The notes below the pieces were generated by a model, which was not told the origin of the DNA, did not search any database, and was given only the letters and a program-made list of their open reading frames with translations. A stretch of DNA of 64,000 nucleotides, from NCBI GenBank assembly GCA_964019055.1, contig OZ025210.1:14429832-14493831 (forward strand). The letters run 5' to 3'. A program made the position numbers and the translations under genes. Every line of letters starts with the position of its first letter. The first letter of the stretch is position 1. This document shows, in pieces, positions 41,441 to 53,935 of the stretch. This DNA is from Anthopleura xanthogrammica. Its lineage: Eukaryota > Cnidaria > Anthozoa > Actiniaria > Actiniidae.

Positions 41441-44400
41441 ATGAGGTTCTCTGCAGATCTATTGATTTTAGTGATAATAATGTTACTAGTGAGCAGGACT
41501 AAAGGTAAGACTCATTTCTTTACTTTTCCAGTGTTCGTAATAACAGGAAAACTCACTTGTCAATTAATAACTTATCGTCATTTTTCCTGGTGGATATTTC
41601 AGGTGCAGCTCGTTTCACAGTAGTTCCACCAAGTGTGTTATATGTGTCTGTAGGAGAAACAGCTAAGCTCGTGTGGGATTACAGTGTGGATAATAGGGCT
41701 GTAGAGTTTCATTTTTTTTCACCAAGGTGGTTATTTTATGATGACAATGGCAGTGCATTTCTTATTGCACAAGAAAATGTATTCAACAACGCGAAATGGT
41801 ACATAAACAGCAATACATGTCCTGCCAGACTACTGAACCCTGTTCGAGTGAATAAAGAATCAACTGCTACACTGGTAATCCATAATGTAACTCTGGCTGA
41901 TAGTGGTACGTATGGATGTGATCTGGTGCTGGTAACAAGAAACCCCATAACAAGTAAAGTCAAGCTCGTCGTAACATGTAGGTTTAATATGTTTTTAGAG
42001 GCTATATAGAGGATATTACATGGGCGCGCGGAGATACGGATTTTATCTTTTCAATACGAGAAGATAAAATTCGTATCTCCAAGCGACCATGTAATATTCT
42101 GTTTATCATATAATTATCCATGAAAGCAAATTTATCTTTTATACTTTTATTTACCTGCCATAAAAAGAGGTACAAGTAAACAAAATACTCAATGTTTGTA
42201 GACTCAGTTTCTATTCAAGGTTGCATCGGAAAAACTGATAAAAAATAGAGTTTTTAATTGTGAAATAGTCCTCAACTTGAGTACAAAATTGATGTAAAAC
42301 TATTAAATGAACTTAAAATAGTCTGTAAAAGAGTAAACTGCTCTGAAGCTTAATGCTTACTCAGTCTCTTGACTCAGTGCTATCCGATGAATCGATGATT
42401 CGTCGATATTTCTTGACGGACTTGACGCTGCTGCTTGAACTTTGTGTTGAAGCCGCTGATGGTGAGGATGCCAGGTTGATGTTAAAAGTGGCTCCAGTGA
42501 TGGTGTTGCCGTAGAACATAGTTTGAAGCTGGTTTTCATTCACGGACGAGTAGGTGGACCAACTTGAAGCTTGATTGCAGGAATGTAAAGTCACCATGCC
42601 TATCGCACTTCCAGTCGCACTGCCTCTTGACGATAAAATCTTTGAAATATTTTCTTGCTGTCGTTCTCCAAGTTGGCTGTAATTATTGATTGATTGTATG
42701 CTCTTATGCCCAGTTACTTGGATGATTTGATTAGGTGGGACTCCACTGTCTTGGAGTTTCTGTACAAGGGTTTTTCTTCCCGCGTGATTTGTTTTTGCAG
42801 TGATGCTAGCGGCTTTGCACATGTCTTTCAATATGGTGTCGAGTTTATTCACTCCCATTGGCAGTGCTTTGAACCAAAAACAATCCTTCAGTTCTTGGTA
42901 GGTTGATGTTTTGAAGTGGTTCACAGACAGATAGAATGGTGCATCTGGCTCTAACATGGAAGGAGGACGTTTTTCTGAGTAAAGTTTGTATACATAAACA
43001 GGATCACGCTCATTCTCCACTTCTGCGTTTTCATACATTCTGGGCGGCACTGAACGTACGTTTCGTGGGTCTTCGCCAGTTCTGGTTTTTGTTTGCCTTT
43101 CGCAATAATCGAGAAACTCTTTCCCTTCACTGTTGGTCTTTAGTGTTATGTCTCCCCAACGCAACTGGCGCTGCTCTTTGCATCCTCGAAGTCCAAAGTG
43201 TGTAATATTATTTAGCCAAACTGTATTGAGAAGAGCTTGAGGAGTACTCGTTCCTAATACTTTTTTCTCGAAAAGAATGTCTATCTCCTCGTCTGTCAGG
43301 GCTGTAGTAGCTCTCGGCTTATTGCCATGTCCTTGTTGTTTGAGTTCCTTCTGCTTTGCTTTCAGAGCTTCTCTTATCTTCTTGAACTCAGGATCAAAGA
43401 AGAGCCTTTTGCCGTAGTTTTGCCGTCCAAGATAACGGTCTACGCTTGATAACATTTCTCTTAGCGAGGAAGGTTCATAATTTTTACCGCTTTTTGTTCT
43501 TGCTGCTACAATGAACTGGCTCAGTAAAACATTCAATTCATCTGGCGGTATAATCTCCAAATCTCTGCCTTCATTGTGTTCTTCGAGTAAATACGCTCTC
43601 ACTGTCTTCAAGTCATAGAGTGTCTTCTTTTTCGTGTTCTCATTTTCTTGATTTGAAATGAGATTATCTACATCCATCTCTGTAATGCTAGCAAATCGTC
43701 TTTGCTGTGGTTCAGGGACTTCGATTTCCCATGAAGGAAGTTTTCTATCCGACAAATTCACGCTACTAGAAGCCATAATGAATGAAGTAAAACCTGAAAA
43801 TCTGATGAATGAAAATCGCAAAGCTGCCCTGAAGGGCACTCAAGGTGTAACCATGATAACGATCTTTTCACTAGTGAAAATAACATTACGAAAGTGAGAA
43901 ATATAGGTATTTCATGGATAATTATATGATAAACATCAGTTATCACTTACATTAGAAAAATATAAATAAACATGTAATTTTAGTTTTTCAAGTTGTCTTT
44001 TTTAAACATATTTTTTTTTTAAATTCCTTTTATTCGTACTTTTCGGCGTTTGTTTACAATAGCTTGAGCAATAATTTTAATTAATTTAAATGATCTTCAT
44101 TTTTTTCTATACAGCTTTTTCTTATATCACTATGAATCCTTGGTCTTCAAACATTCCTATAAATGAATCCCAAGAATTATCTATCAGCTGTTCTGCAGTT
44201 GGAACCCCTCTGCCAAACGTCACATGGCTGAGATTACTGGATGGTGGCAAGTTTCATAAGAACGAAGGCGTAGGAAATGTGACATTTAATTTACCAAATA
44301 TCACAAGAAATGACAGTGGGATATATAACTGCTGCGCCACTAACAACCCGAACCAGACTCCAATCTGCAGGAGCACCACAATATCTGTCCACTGTGAGTT

Positions 44401-47082
44401 CAGTACATAGACATTATTTTGTTATTAACGATGTCATCATTTGAGTCCAAATATTGAAGTTTTTTAATTGGGTCGCATTGGTGAGAGGTGTGCCCTGCTA
44501 CCACTACGCCACCCGCTCTTCCCTATTACGTAGAACATATTAGCGTAATACAACTCTAGCTCAAACAAATAAATAAACAGAACGACAGAAAAACAAACAG
44601 ACAGAAAGACAGACGGGCAGACAGAGAACATCCTGTAAGCTATCCATTGATCAATCTTTGCGAATATCTATTTCATTTTAATTTATCGACAGCGGTTTGC
44701 AAAACTTTTTGCCCACAAATCTTGAGAAAACTTATCAGAAGGTATATGGTAATTATTTTTTTTTCTTCACAGACAAACCAGAGATTGATCTAGTTCAGTC
44801 AAACAATACAGTGTCTTCATATAATGGAGGTACAATCAGGTTATACTGTCTTGCACGAGGCGTGCCCTCTTCTCTGTTCATATGGTATGATCCCCTTAAT
44901 CAATCAATAGCTGCAGGATCACATAATGTTACTGGTGGCAGTCTATTAACCATCAACTCAGACAGCTATGGGTTGTACAGATGTAAAGCAGAAAATATAC
45001 TTGGCTATGATGAACACTTCATCAATGTCACTCAAACAGGTTTGGAAAATAGCTATTTAGTTCGTTCGATCTTTGGATTTGCACATTAAATACTTTTTTT
45101 ATTTTATATTATCTTTTTTATTGTTTTATTTATTTATTTATTTATTATCTATATTATTTTGATTATAATATGAGCAACTAAAAAGCCATAAAGCGTTTTT
45201 CGGAGAGGGTGAGAGGGGGCGAAGCTATAGGTTAAGTCAACATAAAGTAATGTTTATTAAACAGTGCAAGCATATATCGAGTCTGTATGGAAATTGAATA
45301 ATAATAATCTTTTAACTCATTGGGCTTACATTCTATATTCAAATAAACGATAAAAGCATAACGTGTGATTTCGTCGGTTTTATTTAGTTCTTTCTACTTC
45401 AAATGGGACATCGCTGAAAAGTAAAAGCTATGTTGTTAGTCCAACATCAACAATTAACCGAGGTAATTAAAAAACAAATTAGATCGACAGAAAAAAAAGC
45501 TGAAAATAAAACAGAACAAAAAAAATCAGACAGGTATTAATTTTGAATGTTTTTGATTGTGTTTTAGTATATTTACTTATCTATTTGTTGTTGTTGTTGT
45601 TGTTATGGGTTTTTTTATTTGTTTTTGTTTTTCTATTTTTCACGTTTTCCCACTTACTATAGCTAATTATGATGTCAAGGTTTGGAAACCATGAATCAAT
45701 CAAACAAACAAATAAACAATCAAAAACAAAATATAACAAAAGATAGTATGTATAAATGTATAACGATCCATGCATTGAATTGTTTTTTTGTTAGCTCATA
45801 CTTCTAAGAGGCAAGGCATAGTTTCGACCAATGTAGTGTTTTACACAGCAAAGGTACAACAAGGTAAAAGCTCAAAGCTAATTCTCCTTAGGTGTTGCAT
45901 AATTAAACCAATAACAAACGCGAAATATTCTTACGTACCTTTTTCTTCTTGCTTTTTTAAATTATTTTTCCCGTTTTCGCTTTCATTTTTTTTTTCTTTC
46001 TCCCTTCTTTCATTCTTTTTTAAGGTTTGCATTTTCTTAGAATTTTATATTTATTTTCTTATTTATATATATTTTTTGTATCCTAGCTGGGACAACCAGT
46101 CCTTTTAGGGGAGATGGTATCAATAAGGACATCGTTTTATTGGCAGCAGGTGGAACAGTGATCTTTGTCTTGATAACGACAATCACCATCCTCATTGTTA
46201 TGATCTTTAAAAAGTACAGTAAAAAAAAAAGGTATATTATTTTAGCAGGAATTTCTTTTTAATGATGCGGCAAATAAATAATTATATGCTCTCTTTCCTG
46301 CTCCTCCTCCTGTTATTGTGCCTGTTGCTTTGTACGTTCCTTCTCTTTTTCCTCATCCCCATCTTGAACTTCACAACAGCCCTCTCTTTCTTAATTTACT
46401 CCTCCCTCTTCTTTCGCCACCGAAAGTGATCAGAAAAAAAATACAACTCATAAGATTATTTTTTTTGCAGACCTTATCATGCACAAATGCCAGCTAGTGA
46501 ATTATTCTATAATACGACATGGATATTTTTGAATAAAATACGAAGAAAAACATGGATTTGTCATATTTTGCCATTTCAGTGCTCTCAAAAATTTCATAAA
46601 GTCAAACAAAAATTCCTACAAAAATCAATTTTTTCATGCGTTAGAAAAATTAACTTTTCTAAAAAATATATATATAGCGTAGATTTTTAGAAGTTCTTTC
46701 AATTAAGCTAATAAAAAGAATAGAGTCCCGTGCAAAATTTGAGGGTTTTGTACTCGCGCTCATCGTGGGCTGAAATCGAGCGTTCAAAACTGAGAAGGCA
46801 GTCATCTTAAAACTATCCTGGTAAGACTCATTGACGTGCAGCAAAGATCTGCCATTAAATAAATTCAATATAATCTTTGTCCAATAAATCATGTTGATGT
46901 TTCAGCGTCCAGGTCAGATTATCTATGCGGAGTTGGGTGACCTTCATTCAACTGAAGTCATTGCAACTGTCATCTCTCCAACACAGCCACATCGCGACGC
47001 GTATGGTGAGATTGATTTCACCCAAAGTACAAGCCATGCAGACAATGCTGAACGTATATATGAAGCTATTCCACTGGAATGA
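41441..47082 (+). CDS. Gene G: Alr-like receptor with three Ig-like domains and an ITIM/YxxI tail
   Basis: Exons: leader 41441-41504, D1 41603-41977, D2 44115-44393, D3 44773-45039, spacers 45388-45462 and 45795-45863, membrane 46087-46231, a small exon about 46471-46496 and tail about 46913-47082. With these ends the sum is 1470 bases, 489 residues; the donor at 46497 (gtgaat) is weak and the last boundary is the least certain. Leader: [18 protein letters not shown]1 has [16 protein letters not shown] without the usual B-strand cysteine. The membrane exon (VIFVLITTITILIVMIFKKY) differs from that of genes A-D. The tail has an ITIM-like IIYAEL, then YGEI and IYEAI. An in-frame ATG at 41420 would lengthen the leader by 7 residues. 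The D1-D2 intron holds a 1.9-kb recombinase element in the opposite sense. Confidence 0.8.
42005..43933 (-). mobile_element. Tyrosine-recombinase element with hairpin end, in the D1-D2 intron of gene G
   Basis: The element starts tatagaggatattacatggg and ends tggataattatatgataaa. Its left about 175 bases and right about 70 bases match the non-coding element at 568-881; the hairpin arm here is shorter by about 60 bases. Between them lies one long minus-strand gene for a tyrosine recombinase. The inverted repeat tttatcatataattatccat (from about 42107) and its complement at the right end bound the coding part. Confidence 0.75.
42361..43839 (-). CDS. Tyrosine recombinase (Crypton/DUF3504-like)
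   Basis: The 492-residue frame has the tyrosine-recombinase residues: R218 in HFGLRGCKEQ, H352 and R355 in HAGRKTLV, H378 in VTGHKS and nucleophile Y387 in NNYSQLG, with the usual short distance between the last two. The N-terminal half is helical (LNVLLSQFIVAARTKSG, then FFDPEFKKIREALKAKQKEL), like the core-binding domain of Crypton-derived proteins of animals. The C-terminal 90 residues are serine-rich. The start could be residue 22 (43776, MASSSVNLSD). The enzyme would catalyse site-specific recombination of the element that carries it. The frame is unbroken, so the copy may be active. Host-domesticated relatives exist in animals, but the shared ends with a non-coding copy favour a mobile gene. 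Confidence 0.85.
   Translation of the reverse strand: MPFRAALRFSFIRFSGFTSFIMASSSVNLSDRKLPSWEIEVPEPQQRRFASITEMDVDNLISNQENENTKKKTLYDLKTVRAYLLEEHNEGRDLEIIPPDELNVLLSQFIVAARTKSGKNYEPSSLREMLSSVDRYLGRQNYGKRLFFDPEFKKIREALKAKQKELKQQGHGNKPRATTALTDEEIDILFEKKVLGTSTPQALLNTVWLNNITHFGLRGCKEQRQLRWGDITLKTNSEGKEFLDYCERQTKTRTGEDPRNVRSVPPRMYENAEVENERDPVYVYKLYSEKRPPSMLEPDAPFYLSVNHFKTSTYQELKDCFWFKALPMGVNKLDTILKDMCKAASITAKTNHAGRKTLVQKLQDSGVPPNQIIQVTGHKSIQSINNYSQLGERQQENISKILSSRGSATGSAIGMVTLHSCNQASSWSTYSSVNENQLQTMFYGNTITGATFNINLASSPSAASTQSSSSSVKSVKKYRRIIDSSDSTESRD
44468..44525 (-). repeat. Decayed tRNA-derived SINE remnant, gene G intron
   Basis: On the minus strand ggcgtagtggtagcagggc fits a tRNA box A. The matching place in gene J (62640-62725) keeps a weak A box and a ttcgaa core where box B would be. 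Both are degraded. Confidence 0.35.
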
Positions 47083-47906
47083 GAAACAAGACGATTTAAC
47101 TGATCATGATATAATGGAAGGGAACCAGACGAAATAAAGCTCATTTTAATAACGTGGGTAGTAAAAAAATGTACATAAAAAAATCATAATTGTTTGCTTA
47201 TTCCTCAGGTGATTTACATAATTGTGTCATTAAAAATATACTATATTAATGTGACATTAGTATACAAATACACTTTGTACTTGTATTTTTTTTAACCGGT
47301 TTGATCTTGCGTTTTGATTGGCTGTAACCAGTACAACTACAATAAAACCTCATGGTTAAGGTTATGGGTCAAAACGTCTTCAGCAAAATAATTGATGCTA
47401 TCAACTGTGAGCAAACGTTTTGTTCATGTTTTCAAAAATCTTGATTAAAAAACTCTTAAACTACTCAGAGCTTTGAAGAATAGAACCCTTTCACGTAACA
47501 TCAAAGCGAACAATAATATTGGTAAGCTATACTCCCGTGGATAATATGATCATTAAATCATCAAGGCAAGGACGGGGGGAGTGGGGGTGGTGTTTGTGTG
47601 TGTGTGTGGGGGGGGGGGGGAGGGGTTATGTAGTGATGTTTAGGGTAAACTACGATATAAATGCTAAAAAGAGATAACGAAGAGTAGATAGGAAGATACA
47701 TCAATAGTTTTGTATATATCCTTATGGTTTACATGGTCAGCTCATTCTTGATCGCTTTCTAATTATCGTCGCTAATTCATATTTATCTATAAAATGTTTT
47801 TTTCGAAACTAAAATACATCCTTTACCTATCCCCTCTCGAGCTTCCTTCAGCAGCACCACCCTCCCGATCCTTGGCACGGCCGAACACTTTTCGTTTACT
47901 TAAAAG
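47083..47906. other. Intergenic region between G and H
   Basis: No gene seen. A short TG/G-rich simple tract lies at about 47570-47625. The sequence before 47907 has no strong TATA-like motif. Confidence 0.4.
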
Positions 47907-50900
47907 ATGGTACGGAAGTTCCAGATGAATATGTTCTTCAGAACTCAGTCAGACCTTTTCTTTTTGTTGCTTTTAACCTTTTTCACAATACAACAAGGTA
48001 AGGACTTTCTTCTCTACTATTCAAAAGATACGCTGATGTTCTGAGGGTCGTAGTTTTAGTCTGTTTGATAGACACTCAATCGTAAGTGAAACGCATGCTT
48101 TTTTCAGTTTTCACTCCAATTCCATGCGCTTTAATTTCTTGTATGAAACGTTAAGCCAGAAGATAAGGCTGTATTGAACATGGGGGTAAGATGATCTTAG
48201 AACTAGGACTTTCTTTCGAAGCGAATCAACCTAGTGCTCAGTTTTCCCGAGCTAAAATACATGCACTAATGATGGCGTTCATCAAAGGTTTCACGGAAAC
48301 ATGATGCGTTTGCCCATCCCTTGATCTTTCTTGCAGTAGGATCTTCATTTCTCATAGATAGGACTAGGTTCAGACTATCCTAGCACTAGGGATAAAGTTT
48401 TTACGCCTTGTTCGCAATGTAAATGGAAATAAAGTAGAGACAACTCGCCTACTATAGATTATAGGTTTATCCTCAACCCATGTAAACAGGGCTTAAACTT
48501 TCTAGTCAAAAAAGCTTGGATCAATGTCATTTTGTTACATCACCGAACCAAAAATACGTATTACGTTTGCAATTATTTCAACCTTATGAAATGTTCAATC
48601 ATTGTCCACACTTCAGACATTGTCTTCTCAACAAGAATTGAATATATTTTAAAAGGGATAAAAACATATCAGCTTGAGTACTAGTTGACATATATTGGCT
48701 TAATGATTTAAGGCATACTATCTGTCTTCTTATTTTGCTTAGCAGTTAGCCTTTGAATTGTAGCCTTGTCGATTCGGTTTCATAAACCGGGTTTGTAAAC
48801 ATGTCGTTTTATGTCAATAGACCAAATTCGATAATTTCAATACGAACATCTAGATAATCTACGCGGCTAATACCAGTTGTATATCAGGCCGCCATTTCCA
48901 ATGTCGAAACTAATTGTAGTTTTAAGAAATGTACTCCTTCTATTTGGCCATGATAATGGCACTCATTTTTGATCCCAATATACATGTATATAACTTTTTA
49001 GTTGGCTTTCATCTTTAGGCTATTTATTTGTAACGTGAAACAGAAGAATGATGTAGCCTAGTTGTTGTTTGGCGAAACACCTTGAAGCTGACAAATTTGA
49101 ATAGATAAATATAGAACTCTTAGAATTTGAATTTGATTTTCCATTCTCGATGTCTCCTTTTTTTAATTTTGTGTCTTTTATCACTAAAAAAAGCCTTCTT
49201 TTCTTCCCCTTTTTGCTCGTTTCCGTTTTATGACTCTGATCTATCAAGTTTGTGATGATGAGACAACACTCAAGAAGATGGATACACTCAGCCTCGAGTC
49301 TTGTTTTCAGTTCCTACTTTCTCGTGTTCTCTCAGCACCTGAAGTGTTTAGATCAGAGTTTTAAAAACAAATCGTTTTTTATAAATACTTTTTAATTTTT
49401 ACTACAAGTGGCTGAATTTGACGGATATGCAATCCTTTAGTCCTGGGCCTGCATTATAAGCTTTATACAATATTCTTAAATTTGCTACCTTGCTATTGGC
49501 TTGTCACCTACGTTTAATTAAGACTATTACATTGCGTTTACCTAATATGTAACAAACAAAGCAGCTTCCAAACAAAACAACTTAATTAATAGTAATATTT
49601 ATTTAAATTATTTTTTATTTTTTGAAATAAGTAGTTTTTGTTGATGTTTGGTACTGAAAATCGATAATTAATATATTAAAGTATAATATTCAAAATGATG
49701 ACAATTATTCTATTACGTCATCGGATTTTTTAAATGGTTTAATACTCACTTTTGTAATAAAATAAACCAAAAGTTATTATTAAATGTTATTGGGTTCTGA
49801 TTCCCCCAGATATTAATTAGGTCAACAACACTGAGGAATCTTAAAACCGTTATAAGCAATTGTATATCACTGGCTTATGGTGTTTTTCTTTTTCTTCACA
49901 GCATTTTCCATCATAACGGGTCCAACTGATATAGAAGGTTACATTGGAGAAGATGCAAACTTTATGTGGAATACGACAAACCAACAAGAACTCCTTTCAG
50001 CAAGCTGGGGGATAAGAAAAGGCAACATCGCTGACCCTCCTTTTATCAATGTTAATGGATATACTGGAGGAGTGAACTTCAACAGTGATCTTGATGACAC
50101 GATTAAAAGAAGAGTTGCTTATCGTGGGGACTTAAAAAAAGGCTTAGTTTGGTTTGTGTTGAGGAACCTTACCGTCAATGACACGAATGAATATATCGCA
50201 AGCATCAGTGACAAAGTAGATAGTGTTCAACCATACCCTGTACGCTTAGTGGTTAAACAAAAGGGTAACAAAGGTAAGCTGCTGGATTGATCGATTTACA
50301 ATAATATTTTAACAGCATGTCGTTTCTTAGTTCAGATATTTTCAAGAAAGTTCTGTGAAAAAAAATTCAAACATGTTATCGCATCAGACGCTCGATCGTT
50401 ACGCCACGACAGAAATATGGTCACTTATACACACGTATTCCAAACTCATAGCTTCATTTCTTCTCGTTTGACGTTTAGATAATGACGACACTCAAGCTCG
50501 TTTTTTAAATATCACTAAACTCATTTTAGTAACAAAATAAACCAAAAGCGGTAAATGTTATTGGGTTCTGATTCCCTCAGATATCAATTAGGTCAACAAC
50601 ACTGTAGAATTTTAAAACCGTTATAAGCAACTCTATATTAATTGTATATCTTTTTCTTCACAGCATATCCCATCATAAAGGGTCCAACTAATATTGAAGG
50701 TTACATTGGAGAGAATGCAAACTTTATGTGGAATACGACAAACCAACAAGAACTCCTTTCAGCAAGCTGGGGGATAAGAAAAGGCAACATCGCTGACCCT
50801 CATTTTATCAGTGTTAATGGATATACTGGAAGAGTGAACTTAAACGATGATCTTGATGACACGATTAAAACAAGGGTAGATTATCGTGGGGACTTGAAAA

Positions 50901-52618
50901 AAGGTTTCGTATGGTTTGTGTTGAGGAACCTTACCGTCAATGACACGAATGAATACATTACAAACATCAGTGACAATGTAGATAGAGTTCTACCATATCC
51001 TGTACGCTTAGTGGTTTTACAGAAGAGAAAAGGTAAGCTACTGCACTGATTGACAATCATATTTTAACAGCATGCTTCTTCATTGTCAAGCATAATGATT
51101 AAAAAAAACACACACATATTAGAATTGTGTAAAAATTGTAAAGTTTCAAATTGCAGATCATAAATATCAATTATTTTGTTTCTCTCGACAGTAAAATCAA
51201 CAGCAGGACCTTCTCCTTCTACAAACACTACTTCTTTACCGTCGAGCATGACAATTAAACCACAAACATATTTTACAGGTAAATCAAAATTTTAAATTTC
51301 CAAAATAGTGCATTCGCATATCATTAGCTCCTTGTTAGTATTCCTCTAAAAAAACTTCCTGCTGACTTAGTAAACGAAGCGTATCTTGTTATCAAATAAT
51401 GTTTTAATGAACTCAATAGTTCAATCTTTTCATACGGAAAATACAGCAACTAATGCAGATCCCAGTACAGATGACGGGCTGAGCGTATTGTTCTTCCATT
51501 CAGGGATCAGAAATCAGCTGACGTCCTAAAGAAACAGCTTTGTGCCTTCAGCAGGAAAATAATATTCATATTAACTTTTCAGTCCTGAAGAAATGTCGTG
51601 GAAAACTGGATTGTCTTATTCATGAGATGTTATTTATAAGGGAACTGAAACCATCTCTTAACAAACAATCAGACTCAATTAGAGTCAAAGTATTTGTTTG
51701 ACATTCTTTGACACCTTGTTATTATCCTTCTTTGCTTCTATATATTTGCATTTCTCTAATCCTTCAGTAAACCTGACGATGTTGTCGTGATGACGACGAA
51801 ACGTAGTCGGTTATCGTTAGTTTTTAAAATGAAATTAATAATACTGTTTCTCAATATCTTTTTTGAGGTTCAGTGGGTAGTTCTCTACAGAAGATATAAT
51901 CGTTTTGTCATTTTTTCTTTTTCTTTTTGTGTGTGATTTGTTTGTTTGCTTTTGTCTTATCGCTAATGATAACCTATGTTTTTGTATTCCAAATTGAGCT
52001 GCATTCCGAAGTGCTGTAATGGGTCTATAGAACTTTGCACTCATTGCCTAAAAAAGATAATATAGAAGAGTTGCACAAACACCTAGGATATAGGGAACTA
52101 ACTATTCAAAGGAATTTAGTTTAAATTGTTATTCAAAATGGCATTCTACAATCGACGTCGTTCGTCAAACATGGCTAGTCTGTCATGCCATGAATGCTTT
52201 TTTGTGGTCATCTGAATAGAGCGATCAAGTCGTGCAGATCAATCGCGGTTTGTTTTCAGGCGATTGAAAATTTGTACCATTATATAAACAAAACGTCAAA
52301 GACAAAACTTCTTACGAACGCTTCTATATTTCACGCGTAGCCTTGCTTTGATGCACTTGATCGTGTTCATAAAAAAATATCTTGTAGAGTTAAAATATCC
52401 TCGTTTTTTAGGTTCATCGTGGTTTTAACCTACTCCGCCTGCTGCCATAACTGACATTCCCTGCAGTATTATCAAGTTACATGTCGTTTATTGTTTCCTT
52501 TTTATGTCTTTTTCAATTTTAAGGACCTGAACCGAGCTCAACGAACAGAATGAGAAAAACCAATGATCACCTCATGTTAATGACTATTGTACTGGTGATG
52601 TGGCACTTCTTAATCTAG
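47907..52618 (+). CDS. Gene H: predicted GPI-anchored protein with two tandem cysteine-less Ig-like domains
   Basis: Exons: leader 47907-47997, domain 1 49902-50273, domain 2 50664-51032, spacer 51192-51278, last exon 52524-52618; they sum to 1014 bases, 337 residues. The leader has a clear hydrophobic core (SDLFFLLLLTFFTIQQG). The two domains are about 80 percent alike by eye and have an Ig-like pattern (ANFMWNTTNQQ, SWGIRKG, then WFVLRNLTVNDTNEYI, which resembles the usual L.NVT..DSGTY) but no cysteine. The spacer is rich in S, T and P. The last exon ends in a hydrophobic stretch (MLMTIVLVMWHFLI) with stop directly after it and no charged tail, as in GPI-anchor signals, with candidate attachment residues in SSTN. 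Function is unknown; a cell-surface partner or decoy for the neighbouring receptors is possible. Confidence 0.7.
51588..51830 (+). mobile_element. 3' fragment of a Penelope-like (GIY-YIG) retroelement in the last intron of gene H
   Basis: The frame reads GKLDCLIHEMLFIRELKPSL and then NKQSDSIRVKVFV before a stop near 51700, the ending I associate with GIY-YIG-bearing Penelope-like retroelements. The following ctgacgatgttgtcgtgatg-type tail resembles their 3' ends. It is strongly 5' truncated. Confidence 0.5.
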
Positions 52619-52818
52619 GTAACGATTGAACTAGCATTAACAATAATATATAATAACATTTAATATTAACAACTTAATTTCTTCTAATTTTATGTGATAC
52701 TATTATTTGAACACGAGCATTTTTGACCTTGTACCGAGCTCGACACCTTGAAAGTTAAGGCCACATCGCTTTAGTTATACTATTTTAGCTTTCTTCTTTA
52801 TTTCACAGTCTGCATTCG

Positions 52819-53932
52819 ATTCCAAGGATTCCAGATTTCAAGGGCTGGATTCGGGATTCCATGGGATAGATTACAGATTTTAAGGGCTGGTTTCGGGATT
52901 CCATGGGATAGATTACAGATTTTAAGGGCTGGATTCGGGATTCCATGGGATAGATTACAGATTTTAAGGGCTGGTTTCGGGATTCCATGGGACAGATTAC
53001 AGATTTTAAGGGCTGGTTTCGGGATTCCATGGGATAGATTACAGATTTTAAAGGCTGGTTTCGGGATTCCATGAGATAGATTACAGATTTTAAGGGCTGG
53101 TTTCGGGATTCCATGGGATAGATTACAGATTTTAAGGGCTGGATTCGGGATTCCATGGGATAGATTACAGCTTTTAAGGGCTGGGTTCGGGATTCCATGG
53201 GATAGATTACAGGTTTTAAGGGCTGGTTTCGGGATTCCATGGGATAGATTACAGATTTTAAGGGCTGGGTTCGGGATTCCATGGGATATATTACAGATTT
53301 TAAGGGCTGGGTTCGGGATTCCATGGGATAGATTACAGGTTTTAAGGGCTGGTTTCGGGATTCCATGGGATAGATTACAGATTTTAAGGGCTGGATTCGG
53401 GATTCCATGGGATAGATTACAGATTTTAAGAGCTGGTTTCGGGATTCCATGGGATAGATTACAGATTTTAAGGGCTGGATTCGGGATTCCATGGGATAGA
53501 TTACAGATTTTAAGGGCTGGTTTCGGGATTCCATGGGACAGATTACAGATTTTAAGGGCTGGTTTCGGGATTCCATGGGATAGATTACAGATTTTAAAGG
53601 CTGGTTTCGGGATTCCATGGGATAGATTACAGATTTTAAGGGCTGGATTCGGGATTCCATGGGATAGATTACAGGTTTTAAGGGCTGGGTTCGGGATTCC
53701 ATGGGATAGATTACAGGTTTTAAGGGCTGGTTTCGGGATTCCATGGGATAGATTACAGATTTTAAGGGCTGGGTTCGGGATTCCATGGGATAGATTACAG
53801 GTTTTAAGGGCTGGGTTCGGGATTCCATGGGATAGATTACAGGTTTTAAGGGCTGGTTTCGGGATTCCATGGGATAGATTACAGATTTTAAGGGCTGGGT
53901 TCGGGATTCCATGCTCCGGATTCGGGATTCCA
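52819..53932. repeat. Minisatellite, 42-base unit, about 26 copies
   Basis: The unit is approximately gattccatgggatagattac followed by agattttaagggctggtttcgg. Copies differ at a few fixed positions (tttcgg, attcgg, gttcgg; agatttt, aggtttt). Because 42 is a multiple of three, the minus strand stays open for 376 residues with a 14-residue repeat (MESRNQPLKSVIYP). It lies between gene H and the relics before gene I. Confidence 0.95.
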
Positions 53933-53935
53933 AAT

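Noticed and set aside
52803..53933. Minus-strand frame of 376 residues as a gene
   Set aside because: It is fully explained by a 42-base tandem repeat whose unit is a multiple of three; there is no unique sequence apart from a few residues at the ends.
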